Assembly: GCA_027294635.1 (NCBI GenBank)
Contig: JAPULR010000137.1
Coordinates: forward strand, 1 to 36,127
Length of the DNA: 36,127 nt
Source: Chloroflexota bacterium
GTDB lineage: Bacteria > Chloroflexota > Dehalococcoidia > Lucifugimonadales > GCA-2712585
Direction of reading: 5' to 3'
The translations under genes were made by a program, and so were the position numbers. This document shows, piece by piece, positions 1-9,091 of this stretch (its first letter is position 1; each line of letters starts with the position of its first letter). The notes beneath the pieces were generated by a model. That model saw only the letters and a list, made by a program, of their open reading frames with translations. It had not been told where the DNA came from and searched no databases.

Positions 1-17
1 AATAGGAGGTAGAAGTC

Positions 18-491
18 ATGGCAATTCAGCGTTGGGAACCTTTCGCACATCTGCGAAGGATTGAAGAGGAGATGGACAGGGTATGGCCTCACACGTTCCG
101 GTCGTTTAGGATCTTGCCCTGGTACCGGAGTGGGAACGGCAACGGCAACGTCCCAATAGATGCGTACTATACCGATGATGCTCTGGTAGTGAGGGCCACC
201 ATTCCTGGTTTCAAGGCCGAGGACGTAGACCTAACCGTTACCGGCGATAGGCTTGTTCTCAAGGGCGAGGTTAAAGGCGAGAAGGAGACTAAAGAGGAGC
301 GTTATCTAATACGTGAGAGCCGTTCTGCCTCCTTCCATCGCTCATTGGCCCTGCCCAAGGGTCTGAAGACTGAGAAGGCCGAGGCCGCCTACGAAGATGG
401 CGTTCTTACCGTCACCATCCCCAAGACCGAGGAGGTCAAGGCTGAGACCCACAAGATCAAGGTCAAGGCAATAGAGGGTCAGAAGAGCTAG
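18..491 (+). CDS. Hsp20/alpha-crystallin family small heat shock protein
   Basis: ORF 157 aa; alpha-crystallin domain (VRATIPGFKAEDVDLTVTGDRLVLKGE...YEDGVLTVTIPK); SD aggagg upstream. Confidence 0.93.
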   Translation: MAIQRWEPFAHLRRIEEEMDRVWPHTFRSFRILPWYRSGNGNGNVPIDAYYTDDALVVRATIPGFKAEDVDLTVTGDRLVLKGEVKGEKETKEERYLIRESRSASFHRSLALPKGLKTEKAEAAYEDGVLTVTIPKTEEVKAETHKIKVKAIEGQKS

Positions 492-519
492 GACCTCGTC
501 CTCTCTCTTAACTGATATT

Positions 520-558
520 AAAGTCCCCGACGTGCGAGGTGCAGGTCGGGGACTTTTT
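520..558 (+). terminator. Rho-independent terminator after hsp20
   Basis: AAAGTCCCCGAC-N13-GTCGGGGACTTTTT inverted repeat with T tract. Confidence 0.85.
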
Positions 559-754
559 AACTGCTCCGATGGGTGTCGGGGCAGCTAGGGGGGATGGCGG
601 CGGGAGGGACGCCGCCATAGGTCCAGCAAAGGAGAAGCATCATTGGGTTTTGGGGTCCTGGGCGTGAAGCTCCTCGCCTACTGTTCATGTAGTAATACGT
701 TTCAGGAGGACAAAAGGATTTCGGACCGACCCATGGTACCCAGCCTGGAGCGCG

Positions 755-783
755 TTGACATCAGGCAGGGGCTCTGTTACTAT
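755..783 (+). promoter_or_regulatory. Putative sigma70 promoter for thrC
   Basis: TTGACA (755-760) N17 TACTAT (778-783), upstream of the likely GTG start at 847. Confidence 0.5.
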
Positions 784-846
784 CCCAGGCGAGGGGCTGT
801 GCCTGAGGTAGTGGCCCCATTTTTAATCCAGAGGGGAGCGGATAAG

Positions 847-2088
847 GTGGCGTTTGTCATAGGTCTGAGGTGCCGGGAATGCGCCAGGGAGTACCCCGTG
901 GAGCCCCTGAACGTCTGCGATTTCTGCTTCGGTCCCCTGGAGATCAGCTATGATTACAAGGCCATCGCCAGGGTCATAAGCCGCCAGCGTATCGCCGATG
1001 GTCCCCTCACTATATGGCGCTACCAAGACCTGCTGCCGGTGGATGCGGAGAACGCCGTTGACATCCAAGCGGGATTCACCCCCCTCATTAAGGCCAAAAA
1101 CCTAGGAAAGGTCCTGGGGCTGGATAACCTCTATCTCAAGAACGATAGCGTAAACCCCTCCTTCTCTTTCAAAGACAGGGTGGTCTCCGTGGCTGCCACC
1201 AAGGCCCTGGAGTTTGGCTTCGATACTCTGAGCTGCGCTTCCACGGGAAACCTGGCCTGCGCCGTTGCCGCCCACGCCGCCCGTGCCGGTATGCGGTCGG
1301 TGGTGTTTATTCCCTCAGACCTTGAGGCGGGCAAGGTCATCGGCGCCGCCATCTACGGGCCAACCATTGTGGCGGTCAAGGGCAGCTACGACGAAGTCAA
1401 CCGCCTTTGTAGCGAAATTGCCGACAACTATCACTGGGCCTTTGTTAACATAAATATGCGCCCCTTCTACGCCGAAGGCAGCAAGACTCTGGGTTTAGAG
1501 GTGGCCGAGCAGCTGGGCTGGCGGTTCCCCGAGCACGCCGTTGTCCCGGTGGCATCGGGGGCACTGCTTACCAAGATATGGAAAGGCTTTGACGAGATGG
1601 TCGAGGTGGGGCTGATGGAAGGCCCGGTGCCGACTCGAATGTACGCCGCCCAGGCCCGCGGCTGCTCCCCCGTGGTGGATGCTTTTAACGCCGGCGAGGA
1701 CATGGTCAAGCCGGTGCGTCCCAACTCCATCGCCAAGTCCCTTGCCATCGGCAATCCCGCCGACGGGATCTACGCCATTCGCACTATGAGCCGCTCCGGC
1801 GGAGCCGCTTACGCTGTTCCGGAGGATGAGGTAGTGGAGGGAATGAAGCTTCTGGCTGAGACGGAAGGCATCTTCACCGAGACGGCAGGTGGTGTGGTTG
1901 TATCGGCTTTGAAGGGACTAGTGGAGAGAGGGGCAATAGGCAGGGATGAGCTGACGGTGGCCTTCATCACCGGCAATGGGTTGAAAACCCAGGAGGTGGT
2001 GGAGGACGTGGTTCACCCCCTGACCATTAGACCCACTATGGAAGAGTTTGAAGAGGCCTTACACGGCCTCTCTGCGGCCGGGAGGTAG
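847..2088 (+). CDS. thrC: Threonine synthase (PLP fold-type II)
   Basis: FVIGLRCRECAREYPVEPLNVCDFCFGPLE zinc-ribbon N-terminus, PLP motif NPSFSFKDR, GNGLKTQE. ORF track opens at 643 but the conserved start context and internal promoter favour GTG 847. Confidence 0.9.
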   Translation: MAFVIGLRCRECAREYPVEPLNVCDFCFGPLEISYDYKAIARVISRQRIADGPLTIWRYQDLLPVDAENAVDIQAGFTPLIKAKNLGKVLGLDNLYLKNDSVNPSFSFKDRVVSVAATKALEFGFDTLSCASTGNLACAVAAHAARAGMRSVVFIPSDLEAGKVIGAAIYGPTIVAVKGSYDEVNRLCSEIADNYHWAFVNINMRPFYAEGSKTLGLEVAEQLGWRFPEHAVVPVASGALLTKIWKGFDEMVEVGLMEGPVPTRMYAAQARGCSPVVDAFNAGEDMVKPVRPNSIAKSLAIGNPADGIYAIRTMSRSGGAAYAVPEDEVVEGMKLLAETEGIFTETAGGVVVSALKGLVERGAIGRDELTVAFITGNGLKTQEVVEDVVHPLTIRPTMEEFEEALHGLSAAGR

Positions 2089-2090
2089 GC

Positions 2091-2339
2091 ATGGTCATGG
2101 GAAAACAGAGGGTCAAGTTTACCTTTCCCACCGACTTGGTTACCCAACCTATAATCTACGACCTGGGTCGCAAGTTTAACGTGGTCACCAACATCCGCCG
2201 CGCCGATGTCCGGGAAGAGATGGGCTGGGTAGTCCTGGAGCTGGAGGGTGACGACCAGGAGATACAGCAAGGCATTGACTGGGTCGGCTCCATAGGCGTG
2301 AGGGTAGACCCGGTGGCGGGCGATGTGCTAGAAGGTTGA
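2091..2339 (+). CDS. NIL domain-containing protein
   Basis: 82 aa; VKFTFPTDLVTQPIIYDLGRKFNVVTNIRRADVREEMGWVVLELEG typical of NIL domain. Confidence 0.8.
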   Translation: MVMGKQRVKFTFPTDLVTQPIIYDLGRKFNVVTNIRRADVREEMGWVVLELEGDDQEIQQGIDWVGSIGVRVDPVAGDVLEG

Positions 2340-2385
2340 TGTATACTTGCAAGATATATTCCTGCCCCAAGGAGGTTACCAACTG

Positions 2386-2661
2386 ATGGGAGTTCTGGTA
2401 CGGGTGCCCACCCCACTCCGACGTCTCACCAACAATCAGGACAAGGTGGAAGTGGAAGCGACTACCATCGCTGAGTTCATAGATCGGATGGAAGGTGACT
2501 ACCCTGGATTCAAGGAGCGCCTGTTAGACGAGACCGGAGAGCTGCGCTACTTTGTTAACATCTACCTCAATGGGGAGGATGTGCGCTTCCTCCAGGGCAC
2601 AGAGACCTCCACCAAGGCCGGTGACGAGATCAGCATTGTGCCCGCGGTGGCGGGGGGCTAG
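2386..2661 (+). CDS. MoaD/ThiS family ubiquitin-like sulfur carrier protein
   Basis: MGVLVRVPTPLRRLTNNQDKVEVEATTIAEFIDRME... ending in AVAGG (C-terminal di-Gly). Start chosen at internal ATG after an aaggagg SD. Confidence 0.85.
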   Translation: MGVLVRVPTPLRRLTNNQDKVEVEATTIAEFIDRMEGDYPGFKERLLDETGELRYFVNIYLNGEDVRFLQGTETSTKAGDEISIVPAVAGG

Positions 2662-2686
2662 CTGCTGATAGCCCGCAACTGACAAC

Positions 2687-2809
2687 CCGCTTATGGTTCG
2701 ACAAGCTCACCATGAGCGGAGTTTCCCTCCTACGATGAGCATATCCCCCGCTCGCCCTGAGCCTGTCGAAGGACTTTCCACCATGGTTCGACAAGCTCAC
2801 CATGAGCGG
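2687..2809. repeat. REP-like palindromic repeat cluster (three copies)
   Basis: ccgcttatggttcgacaagctcaccatgagcgg (2687-2719), inverted copy ccgctcgccctgagcctgtcgaagga (2748-2773), ccatggttcgacaagctcaccatgagcgg (2781-2809). Confidence 0.85.
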
Positions 2810-2883
2810 AATGAGGCGAACTTAATCCGTCCGTCTTGAGAGGCCAGCCAAGCAACAATAAATGGCAATAAAATCCGCTCGCC

Positions 2884-4056
2884 CTAACTCCCGGTCCTCA
2901 TCTCCAGCCACCGCTCTTTCTGGGCCATCCTCACCGACTCGCTCGTTGGCTTGTACGCAGCCAGGAAGTCCTGGGCGTAGGACTCAAAGGTCCCGTCCAG
3001 GATTTTTGACCGCATCTCCTCCATCAACCGCTGCACGAACCTCAAATTGTGAATGGAGGCCAGCCGCAGACCCAGCAGCTCCTTAGCCTTGAACAGGTGG
3101 TGCAGATAGGAGATCGAGAAGTTGCGGCAGGTGTAGCAGTCACAGCCCTCTACTACAGGCCCTGTCGTTCCCTTGAATCTCGATGCGGTAATACCCACCC
3201 GTCCCGCTGGGGTAAAAAGAGCGCCGTTACGGGCGACCCTTGTGGGCAGAGCGCAGTCAAAGAGGTCCATCCCTCGTGCCACGCATTGCACCAGGTCCTC
3301 CGGAGAGCCCACCCCCATAAGGTACCGTGGCTTGTCCCTGGGCAAAAGTTGGTCCATGTAAGAGACCATGTCATACATCTGGGCCTTGGTCTCCCCCACC
3401 GCCAGCCCTCCAACAGCGTGGCCGGGGAAGTCAAGACCGGTGATGAATCGCGTCGACTCCTCCCGCAGGCCCTTGGATATCCCACCCTGGACGATGCCGA
3501 AAAGGGCCTGGTGGGGGCTGTTCCAGGTCTCCCGGCACCGTACAGCCCAGCCATGGGTCCTGTCCATGGCCTCCTTAATCCGGCCATCTCCCTCGTTGGC
3601 GGCGATGCACTGGTCCAGGCACATCATGATGTCCACACCCAGCCTCTCCTGGTATCGCACCGCTTCTTCAGGGGTGAAGCCGTGCAGGCCCCCGTCAATG
3701 TGAGATCGAAAGGTTACTCCTTGATCGCTGAGCCGGGTGAGGGAGCCCATGCTGAAGACCTGAAAGCCGCCGCTGTCGGTGAGTAGGGGACCGTTCCAGC
3801 CCATGAAGGCGTGAAGGCCTCCCGCCTTTTCTATGTAGTCGATGCCGGGCCTTAGATAGAGGTGATAGGTATTGCTCAGGATGACGGTGGCTCCTAAGTC
3901 CCGCACCTCCTGGGGCAAAAGCCCTTTGACGCTGCCCTGAGTCGCCACGGGCATGAAGGCGGGAGTTGGTACGGACCCGTGGGGTGTTTCCATAGCCCCG
4001 GCACGGGCCCGGTTGCAGGTGGCAGCCACCTGGAACTCAAATGGCCTGGAGGTCAT
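2884..4056 (-). CDS. tgt: tRNA-guanine transglycosylase (queuine/preQ1)
   Basis: LLTDSGGFQVFSMG, GGLAVGE, Zn site CDCYTCRN...H. Start placed at ATG 4056 (ATGA overlap with upstream gene) rather than the ORF track 4131. Confidence 0.95.
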   Translation of the reverse strand: MTSRPFEFQVAATCNRARAGAMETPHGSVPTPAFMPVATQGSVKGLLPQEVRDLGATVILSNTYHLYLRPGIDYIEKAGGLHAFMGWNGPLLTDSGGFQVFSMGSLTRLSDQGVTFRSHIDGGLHGFTPEEAVRYQERLGVDIMMCLDQCIAANEGDGRIKEAMDRTHGWAVRCRETWNSPHQALFGIVQGGISKGLREESTRFITGLDFPGHAVGGLAVGETKAQMYDMVSYMDQLLPRDKPRYLMGVGSPEDLVQCVARGMDLFDCALPTRVARNGALFTPAGRVGITASRFKGTTGPVVEGCDCYTCRNFSISYLHHLFKAKELLGLRLASIHNLRFVQRLMEEMRSKILDGTFESYAQDFLAAYKPTSESVRMAQKERWLEMRTGS

Positions 4057-4949
4057 ACCGCTCCGGCGCCCGAGAGTATTAGCTGAATCCCGATGCCAAG
4101 GAGGGCCAGGGACAGGAGCCTCAGTATCCACGCGCCTCGGAAGAAGCGAGACAGGCGTACCCCGATTTGCGCTCCGACGACAACTCCTGCGCCTATCAGC
4201 AAGGCTCTGGTGATGTCCACATTTCCGTCGATTAAGTGTCCCATGGTTCCAACGCTGGTATAGATGACCTGAGCAAAGACCGAGGTTGCCGTCGCGACAA
4301 GAACCGGGAAATGAAAAAGGTAAACCAGGGTGGGTGTGCGAATTGGCCCTCCCCCCATGCCAAAAAAGCCCGATAGAAAGCCGAAAAATCCGTTGGTGGC
4401 CACGGCAAGGAGTTCATTATAAGAATAGCGATAGGTACCCATATCGGCGGTGTGAATCTGACGAGTGGTAGCGCCGAAGGTGTGCGCTGGCGGCGGCACT
4501 GGGAGCCCCTCGCCGGCTTCCACTTGAGCAGCTTTCACGCTCTCTCTTCGCGGATTCTCGGGCTGGAGCAGCACGTAAAGTCCCATCAGTGTGAGGAAGG
4601 CTCCAAAGATTAACTCAAAGGGTCCTTCCGCTACTGCCTTGAGCCCGAAGATGCCGAGAAGGGCCCCCGGAATGGCTGCCATGCTGAAGAGGAGGGCGGA
4701 CCGAATGTCCACCCTCCTGAGCCGGAGATATGAAACCGAACCGGAGAGAGAGGCCAAAGCCACGGTAAACAGGCTGGTGCCCACAGCGACGTTGTGGTCC
4801 AGGCCAAAGAGAATGATAAGGAGCGGCGCGACGATAAATCCGCCGCCGGAGCCAATAAGGACCCCGTAGCTGCTGGCTCCAAGGCCCAAGGCCACAAGTG
4901 CCAGGGCTATTAGTGGGGTTAGCTCATCCATTAGTCGCTGTGCGTCCAA
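4053..4949 (-). CDS. Sulfite exporter TauE/SafE (TSUP) family permease
   Basis: Multi-TM; GIGSSYGVLIGSGGGFIVAPLLIILFGLDHNVAVGTSLF and GFLSGFFGMGGGPIRTPTLVYL repeats typical of TSUP. Confidence 0.88.
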   Translation of the reverse strand: MDAQRLMDELTPLIALALVALGLGASSYGVLIGSGGGFIVAPLLIILFGLDHNVAVGTSLFTVALASLSGSVSYLRLRRVDIRSALLFSMAAIPGALLGIFGLKAVAEGPFELIFGAFLTLMGLYVLLQPENPRRESVKAAQVEAGEGLPVPPPAHTFGATTRQIHTADMGTYRYSYNELLAVATNGFFGFLSGFFGMGGGPIRTPTLVYLFHFPVLVATATSVFAQVIYTSVGTMGHLIDGNVDITRALLIGAGVVVGAQIGVRLSRFFRGAWILRLLSLALLGIGIQLILSGAGAV

Positions 4950-5042
4950 GGATTAATGGTAGAGGGTTACTATACATGACCCAGAGTTCCCAAGCCACGA
5001 CATTGGTACCTAATAGGTTCCAGACCACAGGAGAGCCGGTGG

Positions 5043-5048
5043 TATAAT
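5043..5048 (+). promoter_or_regulatory. Putative -10 element (TATAAT) immediately upstream of the nfi GTG
   Basis: Perfect TATAAT ending 6 nt before the GTG start; -35 weak. Confidence 0.35.
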
Positions 5049-5054
5049 TGCGGT

Positions 5055-5783
5055 GTGAAGCTTAAGGATTTGCATCCCTGGAATGTAACGCCTGAGAAGG
5101 CCAAGAGCATACAACAGCAATTGGCCCCTCAGGTCTCCTTTACCAACAGTGTTCCAACGGAAGCGCGCTGGGTGGCCGGGGTGGACATCTCCGGTGCCAA
5201 TAGCGACGGGCTTGCCACGGGAGCCGTGGTGGTGCTGGATCTTCCCGCCCTTGAGGTGCAGGAGGTAAAGATAGCCCAGGCCGTACCCGGGATGCCCTAC
5301 ATACCGGGCCTCCTCTCCTTCCGGGAAGTCCCTGTACTGGCCCAGGCCTTGGAGTCCTTAACCATCGTCCCGGACATTATCATGGTGGACGGCCAGGGAG
5401 TGGCCCATCCGCGCCGCTTTGGCATAGCATGCCACCTGGGCCTTCTTACGGACATTCCTACCATAGGATGCGGGAAGTCCATCCTCAGGGGCAAACACGG
5501 TCCTCTGGAGACTGAGCAGGGATCTCAGGCTCCGCTGGTTGACCGTGATGAGGTGGTGGGCATGGCCCTGCGTACCCGCAGCGGTGTTTCGCCGGTCTAC
5601 GTGTCGGTGGGCCATAAGATAGACCTGGAATCGGCGGTACGCTGGGTGCTATCCTGCTGCGGGGGGCTGCGTATCCCTGAGCCTACACGCCTGGCCCACC
5701 AGGCCGCAGCGGGTCGACTGGCGCCTCGCGACCCTGAGATGGGACAAAGCAAGGAAGAAACACAGACCCGGCTGTTCGTCTAA
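5055..5783 (+). CDS. nfi: Endonuclease V (deoxyinosine 3' endonuclease)
   Basis: WVAGVDIS, PYIPGLLSFREVPVL, MVDGQGVAHPRRFGIACHLGL motifs; GTG start. Confidence 0.93.
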   Translation: MKLKDLHPWNVTPEKAKSIQQQLAPQVSFTNSVPTEARWVAGVDISGANSDGLATGAVVVLDLPALEVQEVKIAQAVPGMPYIPGLLSFREVPVLAQALESLTIVPDIIMVDGQGVAHPRRFGIACHLGLLTDIPTIGCGKSILRGKHGPLETEQGSQAPLVDRDEVVGMALRTRSGVSPVYVSVGHKIDLESAVRWVLSCCGGLRIPEPTRLAHQAAAGRLAPRDPEMGQSKEETQTRLFV

Positions 5784-5804
5784 CCGGCCAAGGAGGAGAT
5801 CGTA

Positions 5805-6912
5805 GTGCAGGAGCTGAAACAGAAGCTTCGGGAGATGACTGAGAAGGTTGGCCACGTCCTAGTACGTCTTTGACGTCTCAGCCAAAGAAGACGAGATAAA
5901 GAGGATCGAAAAGGAGGCCTACGAGCCTTCCTTCTGGGATGATCCCAAGAGGGCTCAGACCAACATGCAACGCCTCACCCGCCTGAAGGAGACGGTACAG
6001 ACGTGGCGGGAACTGGAAGAGCAGGGGAACTCCCTTCGGGAGTTAGTGGACCTGTCTCTCGGCGAGGAGGATGCCTCCCTGGAGGAACAGCTCAGCCAGG
6101 AGGCGGAGAGCTTCTTCAGGGTGCTGGAGGACAAAGAGATCCAGCTTACCCTCTCCGGCCCTTATGACGACCGCCCAGCCATCCTTTCGATACAACCGGG
6201 CGCTGGAGGCGTTGACTCCCAGGACTGGAGCCAGATGCTGCTGCGAATGTACCTGCGCTGGGCCGAGCGACACGGCTATCATACTCAGATGCTTGACCTC
6301 TCTGAGGGCGAAGAAGCGGGCATAAAGAGCGCCACGTTGGAGATTAATGGCCAGTCGGCCTATGGCTACCTCAAGACCGAAAAAGGAGTCCATCGGCTGG
6401 TGCGCCTGTCTCCCTTCAACAGCGATCATCTGCGCCACACCTCCTTTGCTCAGGTGGAAGTGCTGCCTGCAGCCGATGAAGAGGACGCCGAGGTGGAGAT
6501 CCGTCCCGAAGACCTGAAGATAGACTTCTATCGTTCCAGCGGTCCCGGAGGTCAGAACGTTCAGAAGGTGGCGTCGGCGGTTCGGCTGACTCACCTACCC
6601 ACGGGCTTAGTCGTTGCCTGCCAGACGGAACGCTCCCAGCACCAGAACCGGGAATACGCAACTACCATCCTGAAGGCCCGCCTCCTGCAGCTAAAGGTGA
6701 AGGAGAGGGCCAAGGAACTGGCCGATCTCAGGGGCGAACGGGTCTCCCCCGAGTGGGGCAACCAGATAAGGAGCTACGTGCTGCACCCCTACAAGCTGGT
6801 AAAGGACCATCGCAGCGAGTTCCAGGTCTCGGACGCCGAGGGGGTCTTGGACGGGGACATAGACGGCTTCCTCAAGGCGTACCTTCTGGCAACGGTTGGG
6901 GATCAAAAGTAA
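5805..6912 (+). CDS. prfB: Peptide chain release factor 2, expressed via programmed +1 frameshift at CTT TGA C (5868-5874)
   Basis: GTG 5805 reads MQELKQKLREMTEKVGHVLVRL then TGA at 5871-5873; +1 frame continues DVSAKEDEIKRIEKEAYEPSFWDDPKRAQTNMQRL... into ORF 5965-6912 with GGQNVQKV (GGQ motif). SD aggagg before GTG. Confidence 0.95.
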
Positions 6913-6920
6913 CCCGCCAT

Positions 6921-6938
6921 CCCCGCCTACTGGCGGGG
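6921..6938 (+). terminator. Hairpin after prfB, possible terminator
   Basis: CCCCGCC-tact-GGCGGGG; no immediate T tract (TTTTTTT only at ~6967). Confidence 0.35.
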
Positions 6939-7011
6939 GTTAGCCTATCTAGATAACCCTGATGCGATTTTTTTGGGAAGGTGTGGAGACCCATTTTTAT
7001 GTTGTACTCCA

Positions 7012-7164
7012 CCCCGATGTCGCATCGGGGCCCTCCCGACTTGTCCCGTTATCGGGACCTGTCGGGATATCGGGGAGAAGTATCTCTCTTAGTCTGCGTT
7101 GAGATGCTGTTGAGATGCTTCAGTCGCTCCTCTCCTTCAGCATGACCCCGATGTCACATCGGGG
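7012..7164. repeat. Intergenic palindromic repeat cluster
   Basis: CCCCGATG-tcg-CATCGGGG (7012-7030), nested hairpin TCCCGAC..GTCCCGttatCGGGAC..GTCGGGA (7034-7067), CCCCGATG-tca-CATCGGGG (7146-7164). Confidence 0.8.
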
Positions 7165-7269
7165 TGCAGTGGACTAAAAGAGTGGGAATGCGTTCTGGAT
7201 GCTTGCGGTTGGAGGAACTAGGGGTTGCTGGCAAGAAACTTGCAGGCGAGGTGAGCTAAATTTCGACCC

Positions 7270-8475
7270 CTATTCAAGGTTGATAATGTGGCCAAGCTTT
7301 TCCTGTTTGGCCTTTAGATACTTCTCGTTCTCCCGGGTAACCTTCACCTGCATAGGGACTCGTTCCACCACCTCCAGGCCAAAGCCGTTGAGCCCTGCGA
7401 TCTTCTGTGGGTTGTTGGTGAGCAGCCGCATCTTGCGCACCCCCAGGTCCACCAGAATCTGTGCGCCAATGCCGTAGTTGCGCAGGTCCGGCTCAAAGCC
7501 CAGCTTCTCGTTGGCCTCAACAGTGTCCAGGCCGTCATCCTGCAGATGGTAGGACCGGATCTTGTTATGGAGGCCAATGCCTCGACCCTCCTGGCGCATA
7601 TACAGAAAAACCCCCTTGCCTTCGGAGGAGATGGTCCTCAGGGCCTGCTCCACCTGCTGGCCGCAGTCGCAGCGCAGGCTTCCAAAGATGTCGCCGGTGA
7701 AACATTGGCTGTGTACACGAACCAGGATGGACTCATCGGGCTCCCACTCTCCCAGGACCAGGGCCATATGCTGGTCCTGGTCAAAGCTGCTCTTGTAGCC
7801 GGAGACTATGAAGTTCCCATACCTGGTGGGAAGTCTGGCCTCTCCAACCTTCTGCACCAACTTCTCCGTTCGCCTTCGATAGGCTATGAGCTGAGCAATG
7901 GAGATGACGTTTATGCCGTGCTCCTGGGAGAAGGCCTCCAGGTCTGGCATACGGGCCATGGTGCCATCCTGGTTCATGATCTCACATATAACTGTGGCTG
8001 GTTTGAGCTTCGCCATCCTAGCCAGGTCCACACTGGCTTCTGTGTGGCCGGCTCGAACCAGCACGCCACCCTCGCGGTACCTCAGGGGAAAGGTATGACC
8101 GGGCTGAGCAAAGTCCTTGGGTTTGGTGTTGGGGTCAATGACCGCTTTTATGGTCGCTGCCCTATCGGAAGCCGATATGCCCGTGGTGGTGCCCGTTAGG
8201 TAGTCTATGGACATGGTGAAGGCGGTGCCGTGCATGGCCGTTTCATGCGCCTGAGCCATCATGGGAATATTTAGACGCTCCAGGTACTCTACAGTGACGG
8301 GCATACAGAGGAGCCCCCTGGCGTACTTGGTCATGAAGTTGATGGCTTCGGGGGTTACTGCCTCGACGGCTATCGACAGGTCCCCTTCGTTCTCGCGCTT
8401 GGCGTCATCGACGATGACGAGGAATTTCCCTTGTCTAAAATCCTCGATCGCCTCTTCTATGGTTGCCAGAGCCAT
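7270..8475 (-). CDS. ribBA: Bifunctional 3,4-dihydroxy-2-butanone-4-phosphate synthase / GTP cyclohydrolase II
   Basis: [16 protein letters not shown] (RibB) and [17 protein letters not shown]...RQEGRGIGL (RibA). Confidence 0.96.
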   Translation of the reverse strand: MALATIEEAIEDFRQGKFLVIVDDAKRENEGDLSIAVEAVTPEAINFMTKYARGLLCMPVTVEYLERLNIPMMAQAHETAMHGTAFTMSIDYLTGTTTGISASDRAATIKAVIDPNTKPKDFAQPGHTFPLRYREGGVLVRAGHTEASVDLARMAKLKPATVICEIMNQDGTMARMPDLEAFSQEHGINVISIAQLIAYRRRTEKLVQKVGEARLPTRYGNFIVSGYKSSFDQDQHMALVLGEWEPDESILVRVHSQCFTGDIFGSLRCDCGQQVEQALRTISSEGKGVFLYMRQEGRGIGLHNKIRSYHLQDDGLDTVEANEKLGFEPDLRNYGIGAQILVDLGVRKMRLLTNNPQKIAGLNGFGLEVVERVPMQVKVTRENEKYLKAKQEKLGHIINLE

Positions 8476-8508
8476 ACCTTATCCTTAGCCTACAACGCCG
8501 GGAGCCTT

Positions 8509-9090
8509 TTATCGCTGGGAGGGCAGGAGGCTTTCGACGTACTTGGCCAGTATGTCCACCTCCAAGTTTACCAGGTTGCCTATCTGATGCTCCCTGATAT
8601 TGGTATTTTCGAAGGTATATGGTATCACAGAGGTAGTGAAAGAGGAACTGAACGCCTTTACGACTGTCAGGCTGATGCCGTCCATGGCTATAAAACCCTT
8701 CTCAACGATGTAACGCATAAGTCCTTTGGGAGCGCGCACTCTGATGATCACGGCATCCCCTTCCGTGTAAGTCGAAGTTATCCTGCCAGTGGCGTCCACG
8801 TGTGCCTGTACGATGTGCCCTCCCAGCCGGGCGTTGGCCGCCAGGGCTCGCTCAAGGTTGACCATGCGTCCCTTCTCCAGGGTCCCCAGGTTAGTCCTGC
8901 GCAGGGTTTCCGGCACCACGTCCGCTTCAAAGCCACGGCGGTGTAGTACGACCACAGTGAGGCAAGCCCCGTTTACGGCAATGCTATCGCCCTGGGCCAG
9001 GTCCTCCAGGACCCGGCGCGCTCTTATGCGTAGCCTGCCTTCCTTGAGAGACTCTACCGTACCCACCTCTTCTACGATGCCGGTAAACAA
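8509..9090 (-). CDS. ribE: Riboflavin synthase alpha chain
   Basis: LFTGIVEEVGTV... two lumazine-binding repeats, GDSIAVNGACLTVV, MDGISLTVV; probable TTG start at 9090 (ORF track 9135). Confidence 0.92.
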   Translation of the reverse strand: MFTGIVEEVGTVESLKEGRLRIRARRVLEDLAQGDSIAVNGACLTVVVLHRRGFEADVVPETLRRTNLGTLEKGRMVNLERALAANARLGGHIVQAHVDATGRITSTYTEGDAVIIRVRAPKGLMRYIVEKGFIAMDGISLTVVKAFSSSFTTSVIPYTFENTNIREHQIGNLVNLEVDILAKYVESLLPSQR

Positions 9091-9091
9091 A

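Noticed and set aside
3049-3786. 245-aa plus-strand ORF
   Set aside because: Antisense to the highly conserved tgt gene; composition artefact of a high-GC coding region.
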